64,000 nucleotides of DNA from Candidatus Sungiibacteriota bacterium (GTDB lineage Bacteria; Patescibacteria; Paceibacteria; Sungbacterales; SURF-37): contig JACPMF010000007.1 of NCBI GenBank assembly GCA_016186145.1, forward strand, positions 69,580-133,579. Direction: 5' to 3'. Shown here in pieces: positions 24,909 through 33,362 of this stretch; position 1 is the stretch's first letter, and the number at the start of each line of letters is the position of its first letter. The position numbers and the translations under genes are program-made. The notes beneath the pieces were generated by a model. The model searched no databases. It saw only the letters and a program-made list of their open reading frames with translations, and was not told the origin of the DNA.

Positions 24909-25355
24909 ATGGCGAAAAGAAGGCACAGAGAACCTATTGACCCGGCGGCGGAAGAGGCCTATCGGCAGTACCTCTTTCGGGTAATCGACGAAAAAGCCGT
25001 TGAGCGGGACAGGATCGCCGCAACATCGGGAAAGCCGCCGAAGCCAACCACGGAGTCGCCGGCAACGGACATTTCTCTGTTCGGACTGATAGCAGTTCTT
25101 GGCACGATCGGCGCGGCCGTAATAACCATTATCACGGCTCAAGAACGCCCGGGGGCGCTCATTCCGATCTGGCTCTTTTTCGAAGGCCCGATGTTCTTAT
25201 CGCTTGGGCTCGCGGCGAACCAGATTTTCGTAAAACCGCAGCCGCCAGCGCACTCGGCACCCATTCGCTGGTTCACGGCGTACGGGATGTTCACGGCTGT
25301 CGCGAACGCCTTGGTTGCCCTGCTGACGGGCATCACCAGAGTCGTCAGCGGATAG
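24909..25355 (+). CDS. Small three-helix membrane protein
   Basis: 148 residues from ATG 24909, chosen for the GGAGG 5 bases upstream. A charged N-terminal half (EEAYRQYLFRVIDEKAVERDRIAA) is followed by three membrane helices (ISLFGLIAVLGTIGAAVITII, IPIWLFFEGPMFLSLGL, and AYGMFTAVANALVALLTG). It is flanked by its own strong promoter and terminator in the middle of the secretion locus, and its wording is more GC-rich than the neighbours, so it may be a later arrival. Function not recognised. Confidence 0.65.
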   Translation: MAKRRHREPIDPAAEEAYRQYLFRVIDEKAVERDRIAATSGKPPKPTTESPATDISLFGLIAVLGTIGAAVITIITAQERPGALIPIWLFFEGPMFLSLGLAANQIFVKPQPPAHSAPIRWFTAYGMFTAVANALVALLTGITRVVSG

Positions 25356-25372
25356 CCCGGGCCGCCGCATCG

Positions 25373-25421
25373 GAGGCCCCGCAAGACAAAGCGCGAAGCG
25401 CAAGTCTAGCGGGGCTTTTAA
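25373..25421 (+). terminator. Rho-independent terminator
   Basis: GGCCCCGC ... GCGGGGCTTTT, with an internal GCGC/GCGC hairpin. Confidence 0.8.
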
Positions 25422-25448
25422 TATTGCGGCATGCGGTACTACAACATG

Positions 25449-25499
25449 TTATCCACAAGCCGCTAAAAACGAGATTCTCAAGGCATTTTATGATATAAT
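25449..25499 (+). promoter_or_regulatory. DnaA box and TATAAT upstream of the second secretion operon
   Basis: TTATCCACA at 25449-25457 and TATAAT at 25494-25499. The context GTACTACAACATGTTATCCACA here closely resembles GTACTACAACGTTATCCACC upstream of dnaN (37342-37361). Confidence 0.55.
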
Positions 25500-25545
25500 G
25501 TAAAAAACCGCAGGCTAAGTTAGAGTTAAAACCACCTTCAATAAC

Positions 25546-26583
25546 ATGGCCATAAACAACTCAAGCAGCAACATAACCGAGGAAACAATCCTTACACGCT
25601 ACGAGTCCCTGCCCGAAGACTTAAAGCAAGCTCTCATGGGTGTTGAGACCGCCGGAGAGCTCTATAAAATAGGTAAAAATGCAAACTTAAGCGTTGAAAA
25701 GATTGGCCGCCTCGCTGAAGAAGTCGGATTAATAATTTTAGGACTCACCCCTTCCCAAAACTTCATCTCGGACTTAAAACAAATGCTCGAGGTGCCCCAG
25801 GAAAAAGCCGAAGAGGTCGCATCAGAGGTCAACACACGCATCTTTCTTCCGATACGCGAATCACTCAAGCGCCTGCATGGCGCTTCATGGAGCGAGGGCA
25901 TCACAAAGCTCCCAGTCACAGCCGAAAGACCAAGAAGCGCTTTTGATGAAGGAAAAAAGGCGCCCGCTTTCTCATTGCCTCCCGCCTTTCAAAAAGAACC
26001 GGCGTCTCCGTCACAAGCAAAACCGGAAATCAAAAAACCTGTGATGCCGCCGCCACTGGCAGCGCCAATTGAAAAGATTTCTTTACAACCGACAACCCCC
26101 TCAACCCCAAAAGAGCCCCTCATTATTCAGCCAATGGGTGGCGCATCGGCAATAACAAGACCCGCTCCTGATCGCGGAGTATTTAAAAACGAAATAAGGC
26201 CGCCTTCTCTAATACCTGCGGAAAGAAAGCCGGTCCCCCCGCCCCCGCCAATAATCCAGCCACCCCAAGTTCGAGTCGCGGCCCCTGATACAAAATCTGA
26301 AATAAAAAAAATACAGACCCCAACACCCCCACCACCGCCCCCGGTGCCGCCGAAAATTCCGATATTTGAAAAACCGGCATTACTAACTCCTCCGGAACCG
26401 TTAGGCCAACCCTCTTCCTTAAAAAGCATTGAACCTCGCGCGAAGGACCTGAAACCATCCCCTGTCCCTGCGGAAAGACCCTGGGGTGTTAGGGAAGACA
26501 AAGAAGTTAAACCGTCCGTTCAAATCCCCCCATCGACGCCTTCACAACCCGGGTTTGACCCATATAGAGAACCACTTGAATAG
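25546..26583 (+). CDS. Hypothetical proline-rich protein of the secretion locus
   Basis: 345 residues, no signal peptide. Residues about 10-110 form a helical domain (EETILTRYESLPEDLKQALMG, then helices ending IRESLKRLHG). The remainder is a disordered Pro/Lys-rich tail with runs such as PTPPPPPPVPPKIP. This arrangement is frequent in cytoplasmic CPR secretion-locus proteins; the family has no known function. Its TAG stop is the first codon of the hairpin repeat that leads to the PrgI-like gene. Confidence 0.65.
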   Translation: MAINNSSSNITEETILTRYESLPEDLKQALMGVETAGELYKIGKNANLSVEKIGRLAEEVGLIILGLTPSQNFISDLKQMLEVPQEKAEEVASEVNTRIFLPIRESLKRLHGASWSEGITKLPVTAERPRSAFDEGKKAPAFSLPPAFQKEPASPSQAKPEIKKPVMPPPLAAPIEKISLQPTTPSTPKEPLIIQPMGGASAITRPAPDRGVFKNEIRPPSLIPAERKPVPPPPPIIQPPQVRVAAPDTKSEIKKIQTPTPPPPPPVPPKIPIFEKPALLTPPEPLGQPSSLKSIEPRAKDLKPSPVPAERPWGVREDKEVKPSVQIPPSTPSQPGFDPYREPLE

Positions 26584-26669
26584 AAGCAGATTTACGCGGA
26601 TGACAACGCGGAAAAAACGCGGATCCGCATGAATCCGCGTAGCTATCCGTATTTATCCGCTTCTAAGGC
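26581..26669 (+). repeat. Stop-to-start hairpin leader, family C copy 1
   Basis: TAGAAGCAGAT pairs with ATCCGCTTCTA and ACGCGGAT with ATCCGCGT around an inner CGCGG/CCGCG hairpin. It begins at the stop codon of the preceding gene and ends 4 bases before ATG 26670. Nearly identical to 27087-27173. Confidence 0.8.
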
Positions 26670-27086
26670 ATGCGTCAATTCCAAGTTCCCCAATTTATAA
26701 ACATCGAAGACAAAATTATCGGGCCGCTCACGCTAAAACAATTTCTCTATCTTGTCGGCGGAGGGGCTGCCGTCCTCCTCGCGTGGTTTGGTCTCAACAC
26801 ATTCTTTTTTGTTCTCGTTTCGGCGCCGACAACAGCCCTTTCTCTTGCGCTTGCTTTCTTAAAAATTAACGACCAAACATTTCCAACGGTCTTTATGAAT
26901 AGTTTAAACTTCTACCTAAAACCCCGGCTCTACTTGTGGAAACGGGCCGCCCCAGCAAGGACGGCCGGCATGCTTCCAAAAGAAGACGCGGAAAAACAAA
27001 CAAAAATCAAACTTCCGACACTCACCGAGTCAAGACTAAATGACCTTTCCTGGAGCTTAGACATTAAGGAGAAACTTAACCGTTGA
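26670..27086 (+). CDS. PrgI-family protein
   Basis: A 138-residue protein. FQVPQFINIEDKIIGPLTLKQFLYLVGGG at the N-terminus is the PrgI signature: a short amphipathic segment then two close membrane helices (about 22-40 and 42-62), followed by a basic cytoplasmic tail (FYLKPRLYLWKR). PrgI-like proteins are the VirB3 counterparts of Gram-positive and CPR type IV secretion systems and pair with VirB4, encoded two genes downstream. Confidence 0.88.
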   Translation: MRQFQVPQFINIEDKIIGPLTLKQFLYLVGGGAAVLLAWFGLNTFFFVLVSAPTTALSLALAFLKINDQTFPTVFMNSLNFYLKPRLYLWKRAAPARTAGMLPKEDAEKQTKIKLPTLTESRLNDLSWSLDIKEKLNR

Positions 27087-27173
27087 TAGAAGCGGATCTA
27101 TGCGGATGACAACGCGGAAAAAACGCGGATCCGCATGAATCCGCGTAGCTATCCGTATTTATCCGCTTCTAAT
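27087..27173 (+). repeat. Stop-to-start hairpin leader, family C copy 2
   Basis: TAGAAGCGGATCTATGCGGAT pairs with ATCCGTATTTATCCGCTTCTA. It directly follows the PrgI-like stop (27084-27086) and ends one dinucleotide before ATG 27174. It shares long identical stretches with copy 1, the clearest recent duplication in the window. Confidence 0.85.
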
Positions 27174-27839
27174 ATGCAGCAGACCGAATCGCAAAAGGCC
27201 GCGAAGGCAAAGGCGGCACAGGATTTCCTCGCAGTCGACTTTATCCGAGACGGCGTTATTTCCCTTAGAGGCACCCAGGGACTACGAATGGTCCTAATGG
27301 CGTCCTCTTTCAACTTTGCCCTCAAGTCCTCTGAAGAACAAGACGCGACCATCATGCAATACGAAAACTTTTTAAATTCTTTGGACTTTCCAATCCAGTT
27401 CGTAATCCACTCCAGAAGACTCAACATAACTCCATACCTTGAAACCCTCAAAGAGCGGGAAAAAGAAGAAACGAACGAGCTGTTAAAAATCCAGGTCGGC
27501 GAATACATCGAATTTGTGCGTTCTTTCGTCGAACTGACTAACATCGTCACAAAAACTTTTTATGTAATCGTGCCGTTTACACCGACAATCGCGGAGAAGG
27601 CGGGTGTTGCCTCGTTTTTACCGGCGTTTTTCAAAAACAAGAAGGACGCCGGCGGAACCGATAACGGAAATTCTTTCACAGAGCACAAAAACCAGCTTTT
27701 ACAGCGAGCAGACGCGGTATCCGCCGGATTGAGACGGTTCGGCATACGAAGCGCTGCGCTGAATACAGAAGAACTCGTCGAGCTTTTCTACGGACTCTAC
27801 AACCCCGCAGAGGCAGAGAGACAGAAGCTTAAAGAATAA
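27174..27839 (+). CDS. TraC/VirB4 N-domain-like protein
   Basis: 221 residues from ATG 27174, which lies just after the hairpin leader; a start at 27135 would lie inside the repeat. LAVDFIRDGVISLRGTQGLRMVLMAS, DATIMQYENFLNSLDFPIQFVIHSRRLNITPYLETL and the C-terminal LLQRADAVSAGLRRFGIRSAALNTEELVELFYGLYNP resemble the TraC-like N-terminal region normally fused to VirB4 ATPases. In CPR loci this part is often a separate gene before virB4, as here. No Walker motifs. Confidence 0.75.
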   Translation: MQQTESQKAAKAKAAQDFLAVDFIRDGVISLRGTQGLRMVLMASSFNFALKSSEEQDATIMQYENFLNSLDFPIQFVIHSRRLNITPYLETLKEREKEETNELLKIQVGEYIEFVRSFVELTNIVTKTFYVIVPFTPTIAEKAGVASFLPAFFKNKKDAGGTDNGNSFTEHKNQLLQRADAVSAGLRRFGIRSAALNTEELVELFYGLYNPAEAERQKLKE

Positions 27840-27949
27840 TCAACGAATTACGAATCTTTTGCGAATCTACGAATACTCGTTGCTGTCGCGTGAAATATTA
27901 TTCGTATATTCGTACTGGATTCGTAATTCGCTGGTGGAGCGAAGCGGAT
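27840..27949 (+). repeat. Stop-to-start hairpin leader, family B copy 2
   Basis: CGAATTACGAATC and CGAATCTACGAATA pair with TATTCGTATATTCG and GATTCGTAATTCG. The tail CTGGTGGAGCGAAGCGGAT runs straight into ATG 27950. Same design and tail as 11703-11810. Confidence 0.75.
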
Positions 27950-29764
27950 ATGGCCATTCTTGGTTTCGGAAAAAAACAAAGACAAACAGAAGAAATACTC
28001 CCGGTTTTTCCGGAAGAAATTTATCGCGCGGCGGAAATAACGCTCAAAGACGTCATCGCGCCGTCAGCCCTTGAAATCAGTCCGAATTTTCTGCGTCTTG
28101 GAGAGCGTCTCGCGCGCACTCTTTTTGTATTTTCATATCCCCGGTTTCTGCACACGAACTGGTTCTCGCCGATCATTAATCTCGATAAAATCTTTGATAT
28201 TTCTATCTTTATTCACCCGGTAGACACTGCGGTAATACTTCGCGAGCTAAGAAAGCAGGTGGCGCGGGTACAGTCGCAAATTTCCCTCCGCGAAGAAAAA
28301 GGCCTCGTTCGAGACCCGATGCTTGATACGGCGTATCGAGACCTTGAGGTGCTGCGCGACCGCCTCCAGCAGGCGCAGGAACGACTTTTTAACGTCGGCC
28401 TCTACATAACGGTCTACGGATCAAACGAACAAGAACTTGATAAGGCGGAAAACGAAATTCGGTCAATGATGGAATCGAAGCTCGTCTACATAAAACCCGC
28501 GCTCTTCCAACAAGAAGAGGGATTCAATGCAACCCTTCCGTTAAACACCGACCATTTGCTTATCCATAATTACCTGAACTCGGGCCCGGTATCCTCAACT
28601 TTTCCGTTCGTCTCTTTCGATCTTACCTCCAACAAAGGCGTGCTCTACGGCATCAACCGGCACAACAACTCCTTAATTCTCTTTGACCGCTGGTCCCTCC
28701 CAAACGCAAACTCGGTCACCTTTGCCGTCTCGGGGGCGGGGAAATCATATGCAACAAAACTCGAAATTCTCCGCTCGCTCATGTTCGGCGGAGAAGTCAT
28801 TGTCATCGACCCGGAACGCGAGTACAAGTATTTAACCGAGACCGTTGGGGGTGCTTACTTCAATATCTCACTCGCCTCGCCCCATCACATAAATCCGTTC
28901 GACCTCCCGCTCCCCCGCGAGGATGAATCGCCGGCAGATGTCCTTCGCTCAAACATCGTAAACCTCATTGGGCTTTTCCGCATCATGCTCGGCGGACTCA
29001 CGCCGACCGAGGACGCCATCCTCGACCGGGCAATTACCGAAACGTACGCGGCGAGAGACATCACCCCTGAATCGGATTTCACAAAAACAAGCACCCCCAC
29101 CCTCTCCGACCTTGCCCTAGTCCTTGCAAACACCGAGGGCGGAGATGAACTTGCGGTGAAACTGAAAAAGTACACCGAAGGAACATGGGCCGGGTTCATA
29201 AACCAGCCAACCAACATTAATGTGCAAAACCGCCTTGTGGCGTTTTCGGTACGGGACATGGAAGAAGAACTCCGGCCCGTCGCCATGTATATCGTTCTCC
29301 ATTACATTTGGAATATCGTCCGGTCAGAACTCAAACAGCGCCTGTTGGTGGTAGACGAAGCGTGGTGGCTTATGCGCCAAGAAGACGGCGCATCGTTCCT
29401 TTTCGGCATCGCAAAGCGGGCACGGAAATATTATCTCGGCCTTGCCACCATTACCCAGGACGTAGCCGACTTTTTGGGTTCGCCCTATGGCCGCCCTATT
29501 GTTACAAACTCTTCAATGCAACTCCTCCTCAAACAGTCTCCGGCGACGATAAAAACCGTAGTCGAAGCATTCAATCTTACCGAGGAAGAAAAATTTCTGC
29601 TCTTGGAAACAGAAGTCGGGGAGGGCATCTTTTTTGCCGGCTTAAAGCATGTCGCCATCAAGGTTATCGCCTCCTATACCGAGGACCAAATCATCACTAC
29701 CGACCCCGCGCAGCTTATGGTTATCAGAAAAGCAAAAGAAGAGTTTCAGAAGGCGGGACAATAA
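27950..29764 (+). CDS. virB4: VirB4-family type IV secretion ATPase
   Basis: 604 residues from ATG 27950. Walker A is AVSGAGKSYATKLEIL (about 255-270), Walker B LLVVDEAWWLM (about 460-470), with the VirB4/TraC landmarks VIVIDPEREYKYL, HINPFDLP, ATITQDVADFL and NSSMQLLLKQSP. VirB4 energises pilus biogenesis and DNA or protein export at the inner membrane. It is the best marker that 18.4-33.2 kb is a type IV secretion locus. No relaxase or VirD4 coupling ATPase is present in the window. Its TAA stop is also the first three bases of leader element family A copy 2. Confidence 0.93.
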   Translation: MAILGFGKKQRQTEEILPVFPEEIYRAAEITLKDVIAPSALEISPNFLRLGERLARTLFVFSYPRFLHTNWFSPIINLDKIFDISIFIHPVDTAVILRELRKQVARVQSQISLREEKGLVRDPMLDTAYRDLEVLRDRLQQAQERLFNVGLYITVYGSNEQELDKAENEIRSMMESKLVYIKPALFQQEEGFNATLPLNTDHLLIHNYLNSGPVSSTFPFVSFDLTSNKGVLYGINRHNNSLILFDRWSLPNANSVTFAVSGAGKSYATKLEILRSLMFGGEVIVIDPEREYKYLTETVGGAYFNISLASPHHINPFDLPLPREDESPADVLRSNIVNLIGLFRIMLGGLTPTEDAILDRAITETYAARDITPESDFTKTSTPTLSDLALVLANTEGGDELAVKLKKYTEGTWAGFINQPTNINVQNRLVAFSVRDMEEELRPVAMYIVLHYIWNIVRSELKQRLLVVDEAWWLMRQEDGASFLFGIAKRARKYYLGLATITQDVADFLGSPYGRPIVTNSSMQLLLKQSPATIKTVVEAFNLTEEEKFLLLETEVGEGIFFAGLKHVAIKVIASYTEDQIITTDPAQLMVIRKAKEEFQKAGQ

Positions 29765-29933
29765 AAGGCTTTGTCCAAAATTTGGAGGCGGGCGAACAAA
29801 TTTTGGTTACAAAACCTTTACCCTGTTAAATAATTTCGCCTTTGGCGAAATTGCCGCAGAGCGGCATTTAACAGGGTGCTGAATTTTATAGTTTCATTTA
29901 CTCGCTTTGCTCGTAAATTCAAATAAAATTCGC
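29762..29933 (+). repeat. Leader element family A, copy 2
   Basis: Runs exactly from the virB4 stop (TAA of TAAAAGGCTTTG) to the base before ATG 29934. Domain 1: TAAAAGGCTTTGTCC pairs with TTACAAAACCTTTA around CCAAAATTTGG / CAAATTTTGG. Domain 2: CCCTGTTAAAT / ATTTAACAGGG with arms AATTTCGCC/GGCGAAATT and GCCGC/GCGGC. Domain 3: GAATTTTAT / ATAAAATTC enclosing ATTTAC / GTAAAT, then GC-ATG. Confidence 0.9.
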
Positions 29934-30485
29934 ATGCCTGAAGCCGCAACACAAACAATCGAGGACGCGCCGGAAGCAAAACAGGTAGAAGAGGGCGAAC
30001 AACAAGGAGAAAAGAACGCCGACGCTAAGAGCGATTCAAAAATATCAACCGCGCAAGCCGGACTTATGATCGGCGTAGCCCTGCTTTTTGACGGGGCCCA
30101 GTTTGTAATCGGGGCGCTTGCCGGACTTACCGTATTTCTCCTCCCGCTCGGCATTGCGGTCGGATGGGTTGTTGATATTTGGGCATGGCTTACATTCTTT
30201 TTATGGCTGCATTCGCTTGGATTGAGTATGATAAAGAAGGGTGGGGCTAGTGGAGGCGGTTTGGGGAAAGAGCCGTTTGTCATTATCGCGCTCGCGTTCG
30301 GTATTGAATTTATACCCATCATCAACGCGCTCCCGGCCTGGACCGCAGCCATCGCAACATTGATTTTTAGACAGCGCACCGAAGCCATCCTTCGGACCGC
30401 GGGTGGAATAGAAAAAGCGCTGGAGCCAACATCCAAACTTAAACTCAAAAGTCTATCGTCCAAAACCGACAGCGAAAATGAATAA
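29934..30485 (+). CDS. Multi-pass membrane protein of the secretion locus
   Basis: 183 residues from ATG 29934 (GC-ATG after the leader hairpin). An acidic, disordered N-terminus (about 1-45) precedes four hydrophobic segments: GLMIGVALLFDGAQFVIGAL, VFLLPLGIAVGWVVDIWAW, TFFLWLHSLGLSM and PFVIIALAFGIEFIPI. Not recognised. Its stop overlaps the start of the next gene by 8 bases, so translation is coupled. Confidence 0.65.
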   Translation: MPEAATQTIEDAPEAKQVEEGEQQGEKNADAKSDSKISTAQAGLMIGVALLFDGAQFVIGALAGLTVFLLPLGIAVGWVVDIWAWLTFFLWLHSLGLSMIKKGGASGGGLGKEPFVIIALAFGIEFIPIINALPAWTAAIATLIFRQRTEAILRTAGGIEKALEPTSKLKLKSLSSKTDSENE

Positions 30486-31455
30486 ATCCATTTCACAATT
30501 TTTCGTTCTCATATTATTACTTGCCGCTCTTTCCCCGCACGCAGCACTCACCCAAACGCTTCAAAACCTGACCTTGGCGATCAACCCGCCCTTTCCAAAA
30601 GCGGAAGAGGAGGTACAGGCGAAGGCAATTCTTGTCGGAGCCGATCAAGACCTTTCGTCTTTTGAATGGTACAAAGACGGCAAGCAGGACAAATCAGCAT
30701 CAGGAAAAGGCAAAAATGTTTTTATATTCAAAGTTGGAAACGGGCCAAGAACAATTATTGACGCCGTCGTCATGACCCCTGACGGGAACCGTCTGTCTGC
30801 AACGCGGGCAATCACCAGAGAACGTCCGGTTATAATATGGTCGGCAAATACTTCGGTTCCGCTTTGGTACAAGGGCAAACCCCTACCAAGCCCCGGGTCA
30901 ACCGTAACGATTATGGCGCTTCCCGGCGCCGGATTCGGAGAGTCCGCGTCGGAGCTCTTCTACTCATGGAACATCAACCTCGAACCGCATCCGGAAGTCT
31001 CCGGCATCGGAAAAAACAAATTCACGCTCAAAACATCGCTGGTCCCCGACGTCAGCCAGCAGATTATCGTCCGAATCTCAAACGCGAACCAGACAATAGC
31101 ACAAGAAGCAACCCTTATCCTGCCGACCCGCAGTACAGAGCTTCTGGTATATAGACTTACCCCCGCCGGACTCACCGACTTCTCAAAAACAATATCCGAA
31201 TTCGGTGGCACGGCTGGCGGGATTTTTGACTTCATCGCCACCCCGTTCTATTTTCGCCAAGACCTCGCCTTTCCACCCGTCTTCGTATGGTCTGTCAGCG
31301 GACAGGCCTCTCCGAGCGGTGATAAACCAAATATCTTAAGCATTAAAACCAACTCCGGAGAATCTTCCGAAAGCGCTGTCTCGATAAGCGCATCGGCCGG
31401 CAAAGGAATTGAGAAACAAGAGGCAGAATATTTATTTAGAGCGCGCTTCCGGTGA
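30478..31455 (+). CDS. Secreted protein with Ig-like/PKD-like domains
   Basis: 325 residues with a clear signal peptide (about 1-26, ending ALTQ). The mature part is mostly beta-strand: LAINPPFPKAEEEVQAKAI, FEWYKDGKQDKS and RTIIDAVVMTPDG suggest an Ig-like domain, and YSWNINLEPH and FVWSVSGQASPSG a repeat of the same kind. A predicted exposed component of the secretion apparatus or an adhesin. No catalytic motif. Start ATG 30478 overlaps the upstream gene. Confidence 0.65.
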   Translation: MNKSISQFFVLILLLAALSPHAALTQTLQNLTLAINPPFPKAEEEVQAKAILVGADQDLSSFEWYKDGKQDKSASGKGKNVFIFKVGNGPRTIIDAVVMTPDGNRLSATRAITRERPVIIWSANTSVPLWYKGKPLPSPGSTVTIMALPGAGFGESASELFYSWNINLEPHPEVSGIGKNKFTLKTSLVPDVSQQIIVRISNANQTIAQEATLILPTRSTELLVYRLTPAGLTDFSKTISEFGGTAGGIFDFIATPFYFRQDLAFPPVFVWSVSGQASPSGDKPNILSIKTNSGESSESAVSISASAGKGIEKQEAEYLFRARFR

Positions 31456-31462
31456 AGCTGAA

Positions 31463-31559
31463 TCATGAATAATGAATTAGAAATCAGAAATAAAAACTAC
31501 TTTTCGCGTTCATCCGCATTCATAATTCATTATTCATAATTCCTGATTCCCGATTTTAA
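31463..31559 (+). repeat. Stop-to-start hairpin leader, family D copy 1
   Basis: GAATCATGAATAATGAATTA pairs with TAATTCATTATTCAT plus CTGATTC. It begins 8 bases after a stop codon and ends GATTTTAA before ATG 31560. The same words occur at 34691-34770 and 43130-43225. Confidence 0.7.
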
Positions 31560-32009
31560 ATGTCCAAAACGCCCATCATAACATTCTTTTTCATTGCAAT
31601 AGCCATACTGCTTGGCGCCGATTTCGTTTATGCCGTGACCGTCGAAATTGCCGGCCAAAACGAAGCGGTCCAACAACAGCTTGCCGCGGCAACCGCAAGC
31701 GACTATTTGAGCAATCTCTATGTATGGATGCTCGGCATTGTCGGTCTTGCAAGTTTGTTCGCCCTTATTTACGGCGGCGTTCTTTATATTTTTTCCGGAG
31801 CAATTGAGTCAACCTCTGAAGCGAAACGATGGATGACAAACGCCTTGTGGGGCCTGCTTCTTGCCGCCACATCATGGCTTATTCTCAATACCATCAATCC
31901 GGAACTTGTAAAAAAATTCGGTGTTGGAGAGATCATTTATAAATACTGCATGAAAGCAGCAAAAACCGCGGAAGATAGGGCGGTCTGTGAAAAAACAAGA
32001 GAGCAATAA
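31560..32009 (+). CDS. VirB2/TrbC-like pilin candidate
   Basis: 149 residues: a signal-like helix (about 6-25, ending VYAV), a short mature N-terminus, then two membrane helices (NLYVWMLGIVGLASLFALIYGG and MTNALWGLLLAATSWLILNTI) separated by a short loop, and a C-terminal tail with two cysteines. Two-helix small proteins after a long signal sequence are typical of VirB2/TrbC pilins, and CPR loci carry one near virB4. Sequence identity to known pilins is not obvious, so this rests on topology and context. Confidence 0.65.
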   Translation: MSKTPIITFFFIAIAILLGADFVYAVTVEIAGQNEAVQQQLAAATASDYLSNLYVWMLGIVGLASLFALIYGGVLYIFSGAIESTSEAKRWMTNALWGLLLAATSWLILNTINPELVKKFGVGEIIYKYCMKAAKTAEDRAVCEKTREQ

Positions 32010-32024
32010 AAAAATATCGACAAC

Positions 32025-33230
32025 ATGGACACTAAAACCAGCAGAAGAAAAATCTTCATAATCGTCATCGTTACCACGGTCATTGCCGGAGTAGGTTTTT
32101 TCTTTTTTGGGTTATTGCTACCAACAGCACCGACAGCGGACGGCGAACCAACTTCCTTTTTCGGGCGTCTCCCTATTATTGGCGGGAGGGTTGGCTCGAA
32201 AGTAACCGAGGCCCCTCCGGCCACACAACAACCTGTCCCGGGGGCAACACCCGGTGCGGCCGAACAGCGACGCCTGATTCAAATCACCGATGAGCCAATA
32301 ATTGGCCCGGCGATCAGCGAGAGCGGAGAAAAAATTTTCTATTACCGTAAACGAGATGGACACCTTGTCAGCAACAACTTCACCGGAGGACAAGAAGAGA
32401 CAATTTCCAACCTGACTATTTTAAACATCCTTGAGGTTTTGTGGTCGCCGGACAGAAAAAATGCAGTCGTAACCTACCAAGACGGCGAGATAATAAAGAG
32501 GTTTATAACAGAAGCGACCTCAACCCCGAAAGTAACGTTCCTGCCGCAAGAAAGCGAGAACCCCGCGTGGTCGCCTGACAACAACACGATTTTTTGGATG
32601 ACCCGGCAAGGAGAAAATCGCACCCTTACGAGCGCCTCCCGAAACGGTCAAAATCCGCGTGGCCGCGGGTTTACAACACCCATTCCCGACCTCCAACCCA
32701 TAGCGCTTACCCCAGACATAGTTGCCCTCATTCCAAAAACCGCTTCTTTTTACGAAACGCCGCTTTTTGTGCTCAACCTCAAAACCCTCGCCCAAAACAC
32801 CGCGCTCTTTACCTTCGGCCTGACCGCAATTAACGATACTGACCCAAAAAGCCAGCTTGTTCTCTACAACTCAACGAACCGTCTTGGCGCCATGCAAGAC
32901 ATTCATGCTGCGGACCTTCAATCCGGGAAAGATACAAGCTGGCCGATAAAGACCTTGCCGGAAAAATGCGTTTTCGCAAAAGACGGCACAGCGCTCTTTT
33001 GCGCAGTACCCAAAGAAATACCCGCACGCGGCATGCCGGAAGTCTGGTATAAAGGACAAGTCTCTTTTTCGGACGCATTCTTCCGCATCGACTTGAACAC
33101 AAGCAAAGCGGAACAGATTTTGAGCGAAAGTGGCTATGACGCGGTATATCTCGCAACATCGGCCGATAAGAAGTTTTTGTTCTTTACGGATAAAAAAACA
33201 AGCTTTTTATACAGCCTGTTGCTAGACTAA
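32025..33230 (+). CDS. Membrane-anchored TolB-like beta-propeller protein
   Basis: 401 residues. One N-terminal membrane helix (about 9-31), a Pro/Ala linker, then repeated beta-propeller blades with WSPDRKNAVVTYQDGE, PAWSPDNNTIFWMTRQGE, LVLYNSTNRLGAMQD and YLATSADKKFLFFTDKK, the WD40/TolB type pattern. It would act as an extracytoplasmic scaffold. Last gene of the secretion locus, followed by a long inverted repeat and the convergent jag gene. Confidence 0.75.
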   Translation: MDTKTSRRKIFIIVIVTTVIAGVGFFFFGLLLPTAPTADGEPTSFFGRLPIIGGRVGSKVTEAPPATQQPVPGATPGAAEQRRLIQITDEPIIGPAISESGEKIFYYRKRDGHLVSNNFTGGQEETISNLTILNILEVLWSPDRKNAVVTYQDGEIIKRFITEATSTPKVTFLPQESENPAWSPDNNTIFWMTRQGENRTLTSASRNGQNPRGRGFTTPIPDLQPIALTPDIVALIPKTASFYETPLFVLNLKTLAQNTALFTFGLTAINDTDPKSQLVLYNSTNRLGAMQDIHAADLQSGKDTSWPIKTLPEKCVFAKDGTALFCAVPKEIPARGMPEVWYKGQVSFSDAFFRIDLNTSKAEQILSESGYDAVYLATSADKKFLFFTDKKTSFLYSLLLD

Positions 33231-33359
33231 ATCCGAAATACGAATATCGAAATTCGAAACAAATTCTAAATTCGAATGTTCCAAACTCCAAATTGTTTGG
33301 ATTTTTGAATTTGGGTCATTGTGATTTGTTTCGGATTTAGAATTTCGTGCTTCAAATTT
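33231..33359. repeat. Long inverted repeat between convergent genes
   Basis: TAAATCCGAAATACG, GAAATTCGAAACAAATTCTAA and CCAAACTCCAAATT pair with TTTGGATTTTTGAATTTGG, ATTTGTTTCGG and CCGAAATAC-type words on the other arm: an imperfect hairpin of about 125 bases filling the space between two stop codons. It probably ends transcription in both directions. Confidence 0.6.
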
Positions 33360-33362
33360 TTC

